Assembly (NCBI GenBank): GCA_021804785.1
Contig: JAJZGY010000013.1
Location: 1 to 47,099, forward strand
From: Pseudomonadota bacterium
GTDB taxonomy: Bacteria; Pseudomonadota; Alphaproteobacteria; Micropepsales; Micropepsaceae
DNA length: 47,099 nucleotides
Reading direction: 5' to 3'
Numbering within the stretch: position 1 is the first letter of the stretch; the number at the start of each line of letters is the position of its first letter. The notes below the pieces were generated by a model that did no database searches, was not told the DNA's origin, and saw nothing but the letters and a program-made list of their open reading frames with translations. The position numbers were made by a program, and so were the translations under genes. Positions 8,630-16,085 of this stretch are shown one piece after another.

Positions 8630-9255
8630 GCGGCGCCCAATTCCAGGCGGGCGCAGTCAAGGCCAAGCGCTTCATGAGTGGCCGCAATCACCAGCCCCCC
8701 GTCGCGGCAATGCGCCGTAACAAAGTCCCCGACCATCGCCTTGCCGCGAACGTCGAGGGCGGCCAGAGGTTCATCCAGAAGCCACACAGGGCGACGGCTA
8801 ATTAAAAGGCGGGCCAACGCCAGACGCCGGCGCATGCCTGCCGAAAGATACTGCCCCGGCAGATCACGCGCCCGCGTCAGTCCCACCTGATCCAGAACGC
8901 CGCGCAGATCGGCCCCGCTTTGGCCATAGAGACGGGCATAAAAGGCGAGATTTTCAAGCACGCTGAGCTGCGGCTTGATCCCGTCTTGATGGCCGAGCCA
9001 CCCGACGCGACGCGCCTGCTCATCGCCATCGAGGCGGCTGTGATCGGACATGGTGAGTTCGATGCGGCCGGCAAAAGCCGGAAGAAACCCCGCCAGCACC
9101 CGCAAAAGGCTGGTTTTACCCGCCCCGTTGGGTCCTTCCAGGGACAGCACTTCTCCGGCAGACAGGCCAAAGCCCAGCCGCCGGAACACAATGCGTCCAC
9201 CACGCACAATGGCGAGGTCCGAGACGGTCAGTGTCGAAACGCGTCGTGTATCCAT
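8626..9255 (-). CDS. ccmA: Heme exporter ATP-binding protein CcmA
   Basis: ATPase subunit of the CcmABC complex; ATP hydrolysis drives release of holo-CcmE. The product is 209 residues with Walker A GPNGAGKT (41-48), an ABC signature written YLSAGMRRRLALARLL (the SAGMRRR variant is normal for CcmA) and Walker B VWLLDEP. It lies 41 bp after the phaB stop on the same strand, so the ccm genes could be co-transcribed with the PHB genes or start from a promoter inside phaB. ccmE, ccmF and ccmH are not in this window. Confidence 0.95.
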   Translation of the reverse strand: MDTRRVSTLTVSDLAIVRGGRIVFRRLGFGLSAGEVLSLEGPNGAGKTSLLRVLAGFLPAFAGRIELTMSDHSRLDGDEQARRVGWLGHQDGIKPQLSVLENLAFYARLYGQSGADLRGVLDQVGLTRARDLPGQYLSAGMRRRLALARLLISRRPVWLLDEPLAALDVRGKAMVGDFVTAHCRDGGLVIAATHEALGLDCARLELGAA

Positions 9256-9296
9256 GGCCCCGTCATAGCGGCGTTCGCAGAACTTGTCCCGCCCGT

Positions 9297-10019
9297 TCAG
9301 TACATGTGCTGGCCGCCATTGATCGACAATGTCGAGCCTGTGATGAACCCGGCATCATCGGCGACCAGAAACAGAACACCGCGTGCGATCTCGTCGGCCT
9401 TCCCCAGACGTCCCACCGGAATGCGGGCCACGATCTTTTCCAGCACATTGGCCGGGACGGCCGCAACCATATCCGTGTCGATATAGCCTGGAGCAATGGC
9501 ATTCACGGTGATGCCTTTCGCCGCGCCCTCCTGTGCCAGTGCCTTGGTGAAGCCATGGATGCCAGATTTGGCGGCCGCATAGTTGACTTGGCCGTATTGC
9601 CCCGCCTGGCCGTTGATGGAGCCGATATTGACGATCCGGCCGAAACCGCGCACCAGCATGTCGTCCCACACAGCCTTGCTCATATTGAAACAGCCACCGA
9701 GATTGGTATCGAGCACTTCATCCCATCCCTCCCGGCTCATTTTCTTCATCGTGCCATCACGCGTGATACCCGCATTGTTGACGACGATTTCGACCGGCCC
9801 AAGCTCGGCCTTTATCTTCTCCGTGGCGCGCTGCACCGCTGCAAAATCGGCTACATCGAACTTATAAACTGCGATTCCCGTGCGCTCCGCAAACTGAGCC
9901 GCACGCACGTCATTGCCGCAATAATTGGCTGCAACAACATATCCCGCCGCCTTAAGGCGAGAAGAAATCGCTTCGCCAATACCCCGGGTTCCCCCCGTTA
10001 CCACTGCCACGCGCGCCAT
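9297..10019 (-). CDS. phbB: Acetoacetyl-CoA reductase (PhaB/PhbB)
   Basis: NADPH-dependent reduction of acetoacetyl-CoA to (R)-3-hydroxybutyryl-CoA, the second step of PHB synthesis. The 240-residue SDR has the cofactor motif TGGTRGIG (8-15), NNAG and the catalytic Ser134-Tyr147-Lys151 (NIGSINGQAGQYGQVNYAAAK). The sequence after the tyrosine, SGIHGFTKALAQEGAAKGIT, matches PhaB rather than FabG. ATG 10019 is preceded by GGAGGAGGT with ideal spacing; the GTG at 10034 lies upstream of that Shine-Dalgarno sequence. Confidence 0.94.
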   Translation of the reverse strand: MARVAVVTGGTRGIGEAISSRLKAAGYVVAANYCGNDVRAAQFAERTGIAVYKFDVADFAAVQRATEKIKAELGPVEIVVNNAGITRDGTMKKMSREGWDEVLDTNLGGCFNMSKAVWDDMLVRGFGRIVNIGSINGQAGQYGQVNYAAAKSGIHGFTKALAQEGAAKGITVNAIAPGYIDTDMVAAVPANVLEKIVARIPVGRLGKADEIARGVLFLVADDAGFITGSTLSINGGQHMY

Positions 10020-10097
10020 CTTGACCTCCTCCACCGTTCACGATCGCCAGTTCCCTCCAAGTTCGAGTTGAAGCCTCTACTTGGACTTTGCACCACC

Positions 10098-10134
10098 TGC
10101 CTCGGGCCCTGCTGCAGCAGCCGGGCGCGAGGCA
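10098..10134 (-). terminator. Imperfect hairpin between phaA and phaB
   Basis: Inverted arms TGCCTCG (10098-10104) and CGAGGCA (10128-10134) enclose a smaller GCCC/GGGC pair and a perfect 12-bp palindrome, CTGCTGCAGCAG (10109-10120). There is no T-run after it on the minus strand, so a partial terminator, an mRNA processing site or a protein-binding palindrome are all possible. It lies in the 188-bp gap between the two PHB genes. Confidence 0.4.
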
Positions 10135-10207
10135 TTTTCGTCGCCGTCAGGGTAAGTTCCGTGCACGAGGCGCGTCGGGCCTGGCGCGCAGACAGCCCTA
10201 GCTTTCC

Positions 10208-11380
10208 TCAGCGTTCAACGCACATGGCAATCCCCATACCGCCGCCGATGCACAACGTCGCCAGTCCCTTCCTGGCATCACGTTTCTGCATCTCGAAAAG
10301 CAGCGTCGTCAGGATGCGCGCACCACTGGCACCAATGGGATGACCGATGGCGATCGCTCCGCCATTGACATTCACCTTGGCAGGATCCCAGCCCATGTCC
10401 TTGTTCACGGCGCAGGCCTGTGCTGCAAACGCTTCATTGGCTTCGATCAGATCCAGATCCGAAACGGTCCAGCCTGCCTTTTTCAGTGCCGCCCGCGAGG
10501 CCGGTATTGGTCCGCTGCCCATGATCGCCGGATCAACACCGGCATGGGCCCAGGAGGCGATGCGGGCGAGCGGCTTCAGGCCACGGTCCTTCGCCGCGGC
10601 CGTAGTCATCAGCACCATCGCCGCTGCCCCATCGTTGATGCCCGAGGCATTGGCTGCCGTTACCGATCCATCCTTCTGGAAAACTGGTTTCAGCCCACTC
10701 ACGCTGTCATAGGTTACGCCATCGCGGATGTACTCGTCGCGATCCACATTGCGCTCGCCTTTGCGTTCCTTGACCACGACAGGAACGATTTCGTCATTGA
10801 AGCGGCCAGCTTTGCGCGCAGCTTCCGCCTTGTTCTGCGAAGCGACCGCAAATGCATCCTGCTGCTCGCGGGTGATCTGCCATTGCCGTGCAACATTCTC
10901 GGCAGTGACCCCCATATGGTAGCCATGAAATGCGTCCCACAACCCGTCTTTGAGCATGGTATCGGTAAACTCGAGGCCCCCCATTTTCACGCCATTGCGC
11001 AGATGGGCAGCGTGCGGTGCCTGGCTCATGCTTTCCTGGCCACCAGCAACCACGATGCGGGCATCGCCATTGACGATTGCCTGATAGCCAAGCGCGACAG
11101 CCCGCAGCCCAGAGCCGCAAAGCTGGTTGACCAGCCATGCTGGAGTCTCGAAGGGAATACCTGCCGCAACCGCAGCCTGCCGTCCGGGATTTTGTCCACC
11201 CGCCGCGGTCAGCACCTGGCCCAACACGACCTCATCGACGGCATTGCCCTCAACCCCGGCACGGGACAGTGCTGCGATGATCGCCGCCCGACCCAGCTCA
11301 TGGGCTGGCAGGTTGGCGAGGGCGCCATTAAAGGAGCCGACCGGGGTACGGGCCGCAGAAACGATGACGACTTCGGTCAT
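10208..11380 (-). CDS. phaA: Acetyl-CoA C-acetyltransferase (beta-ketothiolase, PhaA)
   Basis: Condenses two acetyl-CoA to acetoacetyl-CoA, the first PHB step, and is reversible. The product is 390 residues, the standard thiolase length. Nucleophilic Cys88 is in [11 protein letters not shown], the active-site His in [14 protein letters not shown], and the second catalytic Cys in LCIGGGMG near the C terminus. It is followed by phbB on the same strand after 188 bp. It is divergent from phaR, with a 231-bp spacer that begins AT-rich (around 11455-11480), so shared control by PhaR is plausible but not shown. Confidence 0.95.
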   Translation of the reverse strand: MTEVVIVSAARTPVGSFNGALANLPAHELGRAAIIAALSRAGVEGNAVDEVVLGQVLTAAGGQNPGRQAAVAAGIPFETPAWLVNQLCGSGLRAVALGYQAIVNGDARIVVAGGQESMSQAPHAAHLRNGVKMGGLEFTDTMLKDGLWDAFHGYHMGVTAENVARQWQITREQQDAFAVASQNKAEAARKAGRFNDEIVPVVVKERKGERNVDRDEYIRDGVTYDSVSGLKPVFQKDGSVTAANASGINDGAAAMVLMTTAAAKDRGLKPLARIASWAHAGVDPAIMGSGPIPASRAALKKAGWTVSDLDLIEANEAFAAQACAVNKDMGWDPAKVNVNGGAIAIGHPIGASGARILTTLLFEMQKRDARKGLATLCIGGGMGIAMCVER

Positions 11381-11611
11381 GGCATATCCTTTTACGTGAA
11401 TTGCAGAAATCGGCGGTACAATGCCGCGAATGCGAGCGAGGGTAAACTGGCACGAATTATTCTTTTATATCAATGTCTTAAACGGTCAACCTCAGGGTGC
11501 GGTGCAGCGCCCGGACCAAACACCACTGGACAGCCGTGGAATTGTGATGCTCTTGTTACGTCAAGGCAGCGCTGACTGGCGGCGCGGCAGGCACATGATG
11601 CAGGCAGACCG

Positions 11612-12217
11612 GTGAGCGATGAAAAGACCGCGACGGGCGAATCCGTCATCATCAAGAAGTACGCCAACCGTCGGCTCTACAACACCCATACGTCGAGCTA
11701 TGTGACGCTCGATCATCTCTGCGCGATGGTGAAGGCGGGGGTTGAGTTCGAGGTCCGTGATGCACGCACCGGCGAAGACATCACCCGTTCGGTTCTGACC
11801 CAGATTATCTTCGAAGAAGAAAGCAAGGGACAGAATCTTCTGCCCATCCGCTTTTTACGTCAGCTAATTCGTCTTTATGGCGATTCGCTGCAGGCCTTTG
11901 TACCGGGCTACCTCGATCTATCTATGGAGAGTTTTGCCAAGAATCAGGAGCAGATGCGCCAGCGCCTGGCGGAGGCTTTTGGCGGTGGCGGATCGGCGTT
12001 CGAGACGATAACCCGGCAGAATCTGGCGATGTTCGAACGGGCGATGAAGATGTTTTCTCCGTTCGCCCCTCCGCCGCGGGACGGCACCGCGCACACCCCT
12101 TCCAATCATTCTTCCGAAGCTGCGTCCCAGCCCGCCTCAGAAGAGATCAGCGAGCTGAAGAGCGAGATCGAGGCCATGCGTCGTCAGCTGGCCGAGCTCG
12201 CCCGCGAGCGCAAATAA
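11612..12217 (+). CDS. phaR: Polyhydroxyalkanoate synthesis repressor PhaR
   Basis: A cytosolic DNA-binding protein that senses PHB granules and controls phasin and PHA genes. The product is 201 residues. The N-terminal PHB/PHA accumulation regulator domain starts IIKKYANRRLYNTHTSSYVT and contains the LTQIIFEEESKGQNLLP block, both near-invariant in the family. The C-terminal third is low-complexity and then a short coiled coil (ISELKSEIEAMRRQLAELAR). The start is a GTG at 11612; the out-of-frame ATG at 11619 is not used. It is divergent from phaA-phbB. No PHA synthase gene is present in the window. Confidence 0.95.
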   Translation: MSDEKTATGESVIIKKYANRRLYNTHTSSYVTLDHLCAMVKAGVEFEVRDARTGEDITRSVLTQIIFEEESKGQNLLPIRFLRQLIRLYGDSLQAFVPGYLDLSMESFAKNQEQMRQRLAEAFGGGGSAFETITRQNLAMFERAMKMFSPFAPPPRDGTAHTPSNHSSEAASQPASEEISELKSEIEAMRRQLAELARERK

Positions 12218-12227
12218 GCTGCGCGGC

Positions 12228-12470
12228 TCAGCTTAAAAGATCCTGCCTTTTCTCAAGATATTCTTCACGACCGATCTCACCGCGGGCGTAGCGCTGCTCA
12301 AGCAGGTCGAGAGCGGAGGAGCGCATCGGAGGCAGATGACGATGCGGGGAACGCATGAGCAACACCACAAAGAGCCCCACCAGAAACAGTACGAACCAGA
12401 AGCCTCCGAACGGCATTCCCCACGCCCACATCCAGTGATGGACGCCAAACATCCAACTATTATGCCACAT
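12228..12470 (-). CDS. Small SHOCT-domain membrane protein
   Basis: An 80-residue protein: a Trp/His/Met-rich N terminus (MWHNSWMFGVHHWMWAWGMP), one transmembrane helix (FWFVLFLVGLFVVLLM) and a C-terminal SHOCT motif (ALDLLEQRYARGEIGREEYL). SHOCT domains are short helical oligomerisation motifs. ATG 12470 has AGGAGG about eight bases upstream, so the longer frame to 12611 is rejected. It converges on phaR, with 10 bp between the stops. Function unknown; the Met/His-rich start may suggest metal contact, but this is speculation. Confidence 0.82.
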   Translation of the reverse strand: MWHNSWMFGVHHWMWAWGMPFGGFWFVLFLVGLFVVLLMRSPHRHLPPMRSSALDLLEQRYARGEIGREEYLEKRQDLLS

Positions 12471-12633
12471 CCTCGTCCCTCCTGAGACCATGCCCAGATA
12501 TAGGGAGCCCCAAGGGCTTGTGCAGCCCTCTCTCCACCGCTTTTGTTGCCCCTGCGGAAAGCTTTCCACTGGGCCCGATTTCATCAAGCCGAAGTGACTG
12601 GTGGCGGACAATCGTCCTCCCTATTGTCCCGAC

Positions 12634-13416
12634 ATGAGCCCTCACCGCCTCCAGCCCCTCCACGACCGCTGCGCCTCCTGGCTGGGGCGGATCATGGCCA
12701 TGATCTTGCTCGGCCTTTGGACGCCCGCGTTGGCCACAGCGCCAGCACCCAGGCGCCCGGTCGTGATCGAGCTCTATACCAGCCAGGGCTGCAGTTCCTG
12801 TGTACCGGCAGACGCATTTCTGGCTCAGCTCGCGAACCGCAAGGATGTTGTGGCCCTCAGCCTCCCCATCACCTACTGGGACATGCTGGGCTGGAGGGAC
12901 ACGCTGGCGACGCAAGCCAACACCGACCGCCAAAAGGCCTACGCCCAAGCCATGGGGCGCGGCGGAGTCTATACCCCGCAAGTGATCATTGACGGCCGCA
13001 AGGACCTTGTCGGCAGCAAGGACGCGGCCATCGATCAGGCGATCGCGTCGCGCGAAGCCAAACTGCCAGATGTCCCCATCAGGCTCTCGGTGCTTCCCAA
13101 TGAAGTGCACGTGGTTGTCAGCGGTGCCAAAATAAATTCGTCAAAGCCGGCAACGATCTGGATGATGACGGTACGTCCCTCCGCAACGGTCAAGATTGGC
13201 GCAGGCGAGAATGCTGGACGAACCCTCTCCTATCGGGACATCGTGACCGGAATCAAAGCTGTGGGCCTGTGGAAGGGCAAGAAGGTGACCCTTGATCTTC
13301 CCCGCGCGGCGATCGACGCAGGACACAGCGACGGCATCACCGTCATCGTGCAGCAAGGGGGCTATGGCCAGATCCTCGGCGCCACTACCATCGACTGGCC
13401 CGCAGCCAGCAAATAG
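12634..13416 (+). CDS. DUF1223 secreted thioredoxin-like protein
   Basis: A 260-residue protein with a signal-peptide-like start (GRIMAMILLGLWTPALATA) followed by a thioredoxin-like fold. The motif ELYTSQGCSSCVPADAFLAQL holds a CxxC pair (Cys53 and Cys56), and DMLGWRDTLAT plus GVYTPQVIIDGR are characteristic of DUF1223. The family is periplasmic and of unknown function. I chose ATG 12634; a GTG at 12601 would add 11 residues ahead of the signal peptide. The XRE-like gene starts two bases after the stop codon ends, suggesting one operon. Confidence 0.87.
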   Translation: MSPHRLQPLHDRCASWLGRIMAMILLGLWTPALATAPAPRRPVVIELYTSQGCSSCVPADAFLAQLANRKDVVALSLPITYWDMLGWRDTLATQANTDRQKAYAQAMGRGGVYTPQVIIDGRKDLVGSKDAAIDQAIASREAKLPDVPIRLSVLPNEVHVVVSGAKINSSKPATIWMMTVRPSATVKIGAGENAGRTLSYRDIVTGIKAVGLWKGKKVTLDLPRAAIDAGHSDGITVIVQQGGYGQILGATTIDWPAASK

Positions 13417-13417
13417 C

Positions 13418-13729
13418 ATGTCGCTGTTTTTTGATCAGGCCTGGTTCGATGCGCGGCTGGTGACACTGGGCCTGAGCCGCGAGGATCTTGGCCGCACCCT
13501 CGGACTGAATTCCGAAGACGTTGCAGCCCTCTTCAAGGATCAACGCGAACTGTCACTGGCAGAGGTTCGCCTCCTCGCGAGTTTGCTCGCAGTCTCGAGC
13601 GATGAGGTCGCAAATCGGGCTGGCATTTCGACGCCACGCGAGAGCGGGGATCCTTGGCACGCCCGACTGAGTGCGATTGAAGGGAAATTACTTGCCATCC
13701 GCGCCCTGCTGGCAACGCGCCGGCGCTAA
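13418..13729 (+). CDS. Small helix-turn-helix domain protein
   Basis: A 103-residue protein. Residues about 15-65 resemble a Cro/XRE-type helix-turn-helix: LVTLGLSREDLGRTLGLNSE followed by DVAALFKDQRELSLAEVRLLASLLAV. The C-terminal helix (LSAIEGKLLAIRALLATRRR) may dimerise. The ATG at 13418 directly follows the DUF1223 stop, so the two are probably co-transcribed; the frame open from 13292 is a shadow. It overlaps the convergent gene's stop by four bases. No target known. Confidence 0.75.
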   Translation: MSLFFDQAWFDARLVTLGLSREDLGRTLGLNSEDVAALFKDQRELSLAEVRLLASLLAVSSDEVANRAGISTPRESGDPWHARLSAIEGKLLAIRALLATRRR

Positions 13730-14043
13730 TAAACCGCGTTCAGCTGCTGGGGCGCATTGCGGCGTGTGGCGCCATAAGCCTCCACCGCGAGCTGGCGAAG
13801 CAACACTACCTCATCACCCGCATCTGCCTGCGCAAGCAACTGCGCCAGAAAGCCAGCATCGATTTTGACGTCTCCGCTTTCATCTGTCCCATTCTGGGAC
13901 AGCATGCGAGGACGTTCCCAATGCCGCGACTGCGAGTTGTCCAAATTGGTTGATAAATAGGCGCTATCTATGACACGCGCTGCGTGCGCAGCTTTGGGCT
14001 GCGCCCAATTCGATACAGAACCTATACGCCGCACTGTTGTCAT
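13726..14043 (-). CDS. Hypothetical protein
   Basis: A 105-residue soluble protein with no recognised domain. The C-terminal half is regular and probably helical (KIDAGFLAQLLAQADAGDEV, VLLRQLAVEAYGATRR). Its start is followed upstream by an AT-rich stretch (14044-14070) that could hold the promoter, and its stop interlocks with the stop of the convergent HTH gene, both of which support a real gene. The N-terminal 45 residues look less protein-like, so the true start may be an internal Met. Confidence 0.6.
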   Translation of the reverse strand: MTTVRRIGSVSNWAQPKAAHAARVIDSAYLSTNLDNSQSRHWERPRMLSQNGTDESGDVKIDAGFLAQLLAQADAGDEVVLLRQLAVEAYGATRRNAPQQLNAVY

Positions 14044-14124
14044 AACACTATATTAACTCAATATCGCAGTGATGGGGAGAGCTAAGGGGCCCGCAAGGGC
14101 AAAATTTCTGATTTTTTAACAGGC

Positions 14125-14176
14125 GCCCACCATGATCGGCGCAAAGGCCGCAGAAAGAAGGCCTGGGATGGTGGGT
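14125..14176 (+). promoter_or_regulatory. Leader hairpin just before the GGDEF-EAL gene
   Basis: CCCACCAT (14126-14133) is complementary to ATGGTGGG (14168-14175), and the flanking G14125/T14176 can also pair as G-U. The 3' arm ends two bases before the GTG start at 14178 and contains the only purine-rich candidate ribosome-binding sequence (GGTGGG). If this pairing forms in the mRNA it would hide the ribosome site. The 34-base loop makes it a weak structure on its own. Confidence 0.35.
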
Positions 14177-14177
14177 A

Positions 14178-15965
14178 GTGCTTAGTCAGACGCTTCCGAA
14201 GAAGCCCGTCGACGGTATGCGGGCTTTGGCCGCTGCACATGAGATTGACCGGCTGCGCCTATCGGTGGCGGCAGCGCGAGAAGTCTCATTTGATTGGACG
14301 CTTCACGACGATCGCATCGTGTGGGATGGCGATTGCGAGATTCTGTCCTTGCATACCGATCCCAACCGGCTTTACCGCGGCGACGGGCTGCGCCGCTGGA
14401 TGTGCGCCGAAGCACAGGCAGAACTCACACGTCTGATCGAAACCAAGGCACCGAGTGACCGCTCCTTCGAGCTCGAATTCGAGGTTAGTTCTGCCTTGGG
14501 CACTGTGGTCTTTGAAATGCGTGGTGCCCGCATCGCCCGTCCTGACGGACAGGCAGAGCGGTTATCGGGCATCGTTCGTGTCATCACTGAAAAATGGCGG
14601 GAAACCACTCGGCTGCACTATCTTGCCACCCGTGACGAGCTGACCGGCCACCTCAACCGCACCAGCCTGCGCACCGAACTGGCCCGCACTATCGATACCG
14701 CCAAGCGCGAAAACGGTAGTTGCGCCTACCTTGTTACGGCCATCGACCGCCTGGCCATGATCAATGAGGCCTATGGGTTTGGTGCAGCCGACGAGGTGAT
14801 CGTCGCGGTCGGCGAACGCATCAGCAGAGTATTGAGGTCTGACGATATCATTGGACGCAGTGCCGGTAACAAGCTCGGCATCATTTTAAACACGTGCAGC
14901 GAACGGGAGATTGCGATTGTCGCCGACCGGCTGCGCGCGTGTGTGCGTGCCGATCTGATTCCAACGCAGGCTGGTGAGGTTGCGGTCACCATTTCAGTCG
15001 GCGGAGTTTTCCTGCCACACGCCGCAGCCTCGAGCCAGGAAGCCATGTTGCGGGCCGAGGAAGCCCTGGACCGGGCACGAGCTGGTGGTCGCGACGGCTT
15101 TGCCGCATATGCCAAATCGTCACAACGCGAAACCGCACGGTTGCGCCTGATGACGATCGCTGACGAGGTGGTAAAAGCCCTCAAGGAGAAGCGTCTGGTC
15201 TTTGCCTATCAGCCGATCGTCACGGCAGGCGAGCATCTGCCTGTTCATTATGAGTGCCTCCTGCGGCTGCGGCGCACAGACGGAGAAGTTCTCAGTGCCG
15301 GACATTTCATCCCGGCTGTCGAACAGCTGGGCCTGGTCAGGCTGGTTGATCGCTGCGCGCTGGAAATGACGATTTCGCAATTGCGGGCCCAACCTTGTGT
15401 CAGTCTGGCGGTCAATGTCTCTGGCACATCCGCGCGCGATCCGGCGTGGCTCGAAAGCTTTGTTGGCTATGTACGCTGCCACCGCGACGTGGCCTGGCGC
15501 ATGATCGTGGAGCTGACTGAAACCGCCGCGCTTAATGACTTTGAGGAGAGCGCCCGCTTCGTCAGCAATCTGCGCGAGCTGGGCTGTACCGTTGCCATCG
15601 ACGATTTCGGCGCTGGTTATACCTCGTTCCGCAATCTGCAGATGCTCCACGTCGACATGGTCAAGATCGACGGTTCCTATGTAAAGGGATTGTGCACCTC
15701 GCCCGACAATCAGATTTTCGTACGTACGCTCGTCGACCTCGCACGAAATTTTCACCTCAAGACGGTGGCCGAGTGGGTCAGTTCCGACGAGGAGGGCGCC
15801 TTGTTGAAGAGCTTTGGCGTCGACTACTTCCAGGGATTCCACTTTGGCGTACCAACCCTGGAACCGGAATTTGCACGCGCCGTGCCACTCCACCAGGGGC
15901 GGGAAAGCAAAGCACGGCCGGGATGGCAGGCAATGCCGGGCCAGACACGGCCGATCGCTCTGTAG
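14178..15965 (+). CDS. c-di-GMP phosphodiesterase with PAS-like, degenerate GGDEF and EAL domains
   Basis: A 595-residue cytosolic protein: PAS-like region (about 30-140), GGDEF domain (145-313) and EAL domain (325-572). The GGDEF signature is replaced by SAGNK (228-232), so diguanylate cyclase activity is not expected; the domain may instead sense GTP. The EAL domain keeps the catalytic set: Glu359 (in ECL rather than EAL), Asn413, Glu445, Asp475-Asp476 (DDFGAGYTSF), Lys496, Glu532 and Gln552. It should therefore hydrolyse c-di-GMP to pGpG. No membrane segment is visible. The start is taken as GTG 14178; an in-frame ATG at 14217 is equally possible, since neither has a strong Shine-Dalgarno sequence. 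Confidence 0.9.
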   Translation: MLSQTLPKKPVDGMRALAAAHEIDRLRLSVAAAREVSFDWTLHDDRIVWDGDCEILSLHTDPNRLYRGDGLRRWMCAEAQAELTRLIETKAPSDRSFELEFEVSSALGTVVFEMRGARIARPDGQAERLSGIVRVITEKWRETTRLHYLATRDELTGHLNRTSLRTELARTIDTAKRENGSCAYLVTAIDRLAMINEAYGFGAADEVIVAVGERISRVLRSDDIIGRSAGNKLGIILNTCSEREIAIVADRLRACVRADLIPTQAGEVAVTISVGGVFLPHAAASSQEAMLRAEEALDRARAGGRDGFAAYAKSSQRETARLRLMTIADEVVKALKEKRLVFAYQPIVTAGEHLPVHYECLLRLRRTDGEVLSAGHFIPAVEQLGLVRLVDRCALEMTISQLRAQPCVSLAVNVSGTSARDPAWLESFVGYVRCHRDVAWRMIVELTETAALNDFEESARFVSNLRELGCTVAIDDFGAGYTSFRNLQMLHVDMVKIDGSYVKGLCTSPDNQIFVRTLVDLARNFHLKTVAEWVSSDEEGALLKSFGVDYFQGFHFGVPTLEPEFARAVPLHQGRESKARPGWQAMPGQTRPIAL

Positions 15966-16035
15966 TGCGCAGCGCGAGCAAGAGCTTGCTTTAGCGCCAC
16001 CGGCGCCAATCTTTTGCGGGCTACAAATGGCTCCT

Positions 16036-16065
16036 CCGCCATCAGCGCAGACAGGCTGATGGCGG
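16036..16065. terminator. Strong hairpin between two convergent genes
   Basis: A perfect 11-bp stem, CCGCCATCAGC (16036-16046) with GCTGATGGCGG (16055-16065), and an 8-base loop. It lies between the stops of the GGDEF-EAL gene (plus) and acnA (minus), the expected place for a bidirectional terminator. Neither side has a good T-run, so it may act as a 3' stabiliser instead. Confidence 0.65.
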
Positions 16066-16085
16066 CGGGCAGAGCCGAATTGCGG

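Noticed and set aside
9231-11575. Two long plus-strand frames (370 and 411 codons) opposite phbB and phaA
   Set aside because: They are antisense shadows of two well-recognised genes; codons avoid stops because of the high GC content and they show no domains.
12460-13110. 216-codon minus-strand frame opposite the DUF1223 gene
   Set aside because: Fully antisense to a conserved secreted protein gene and without family resemblance.
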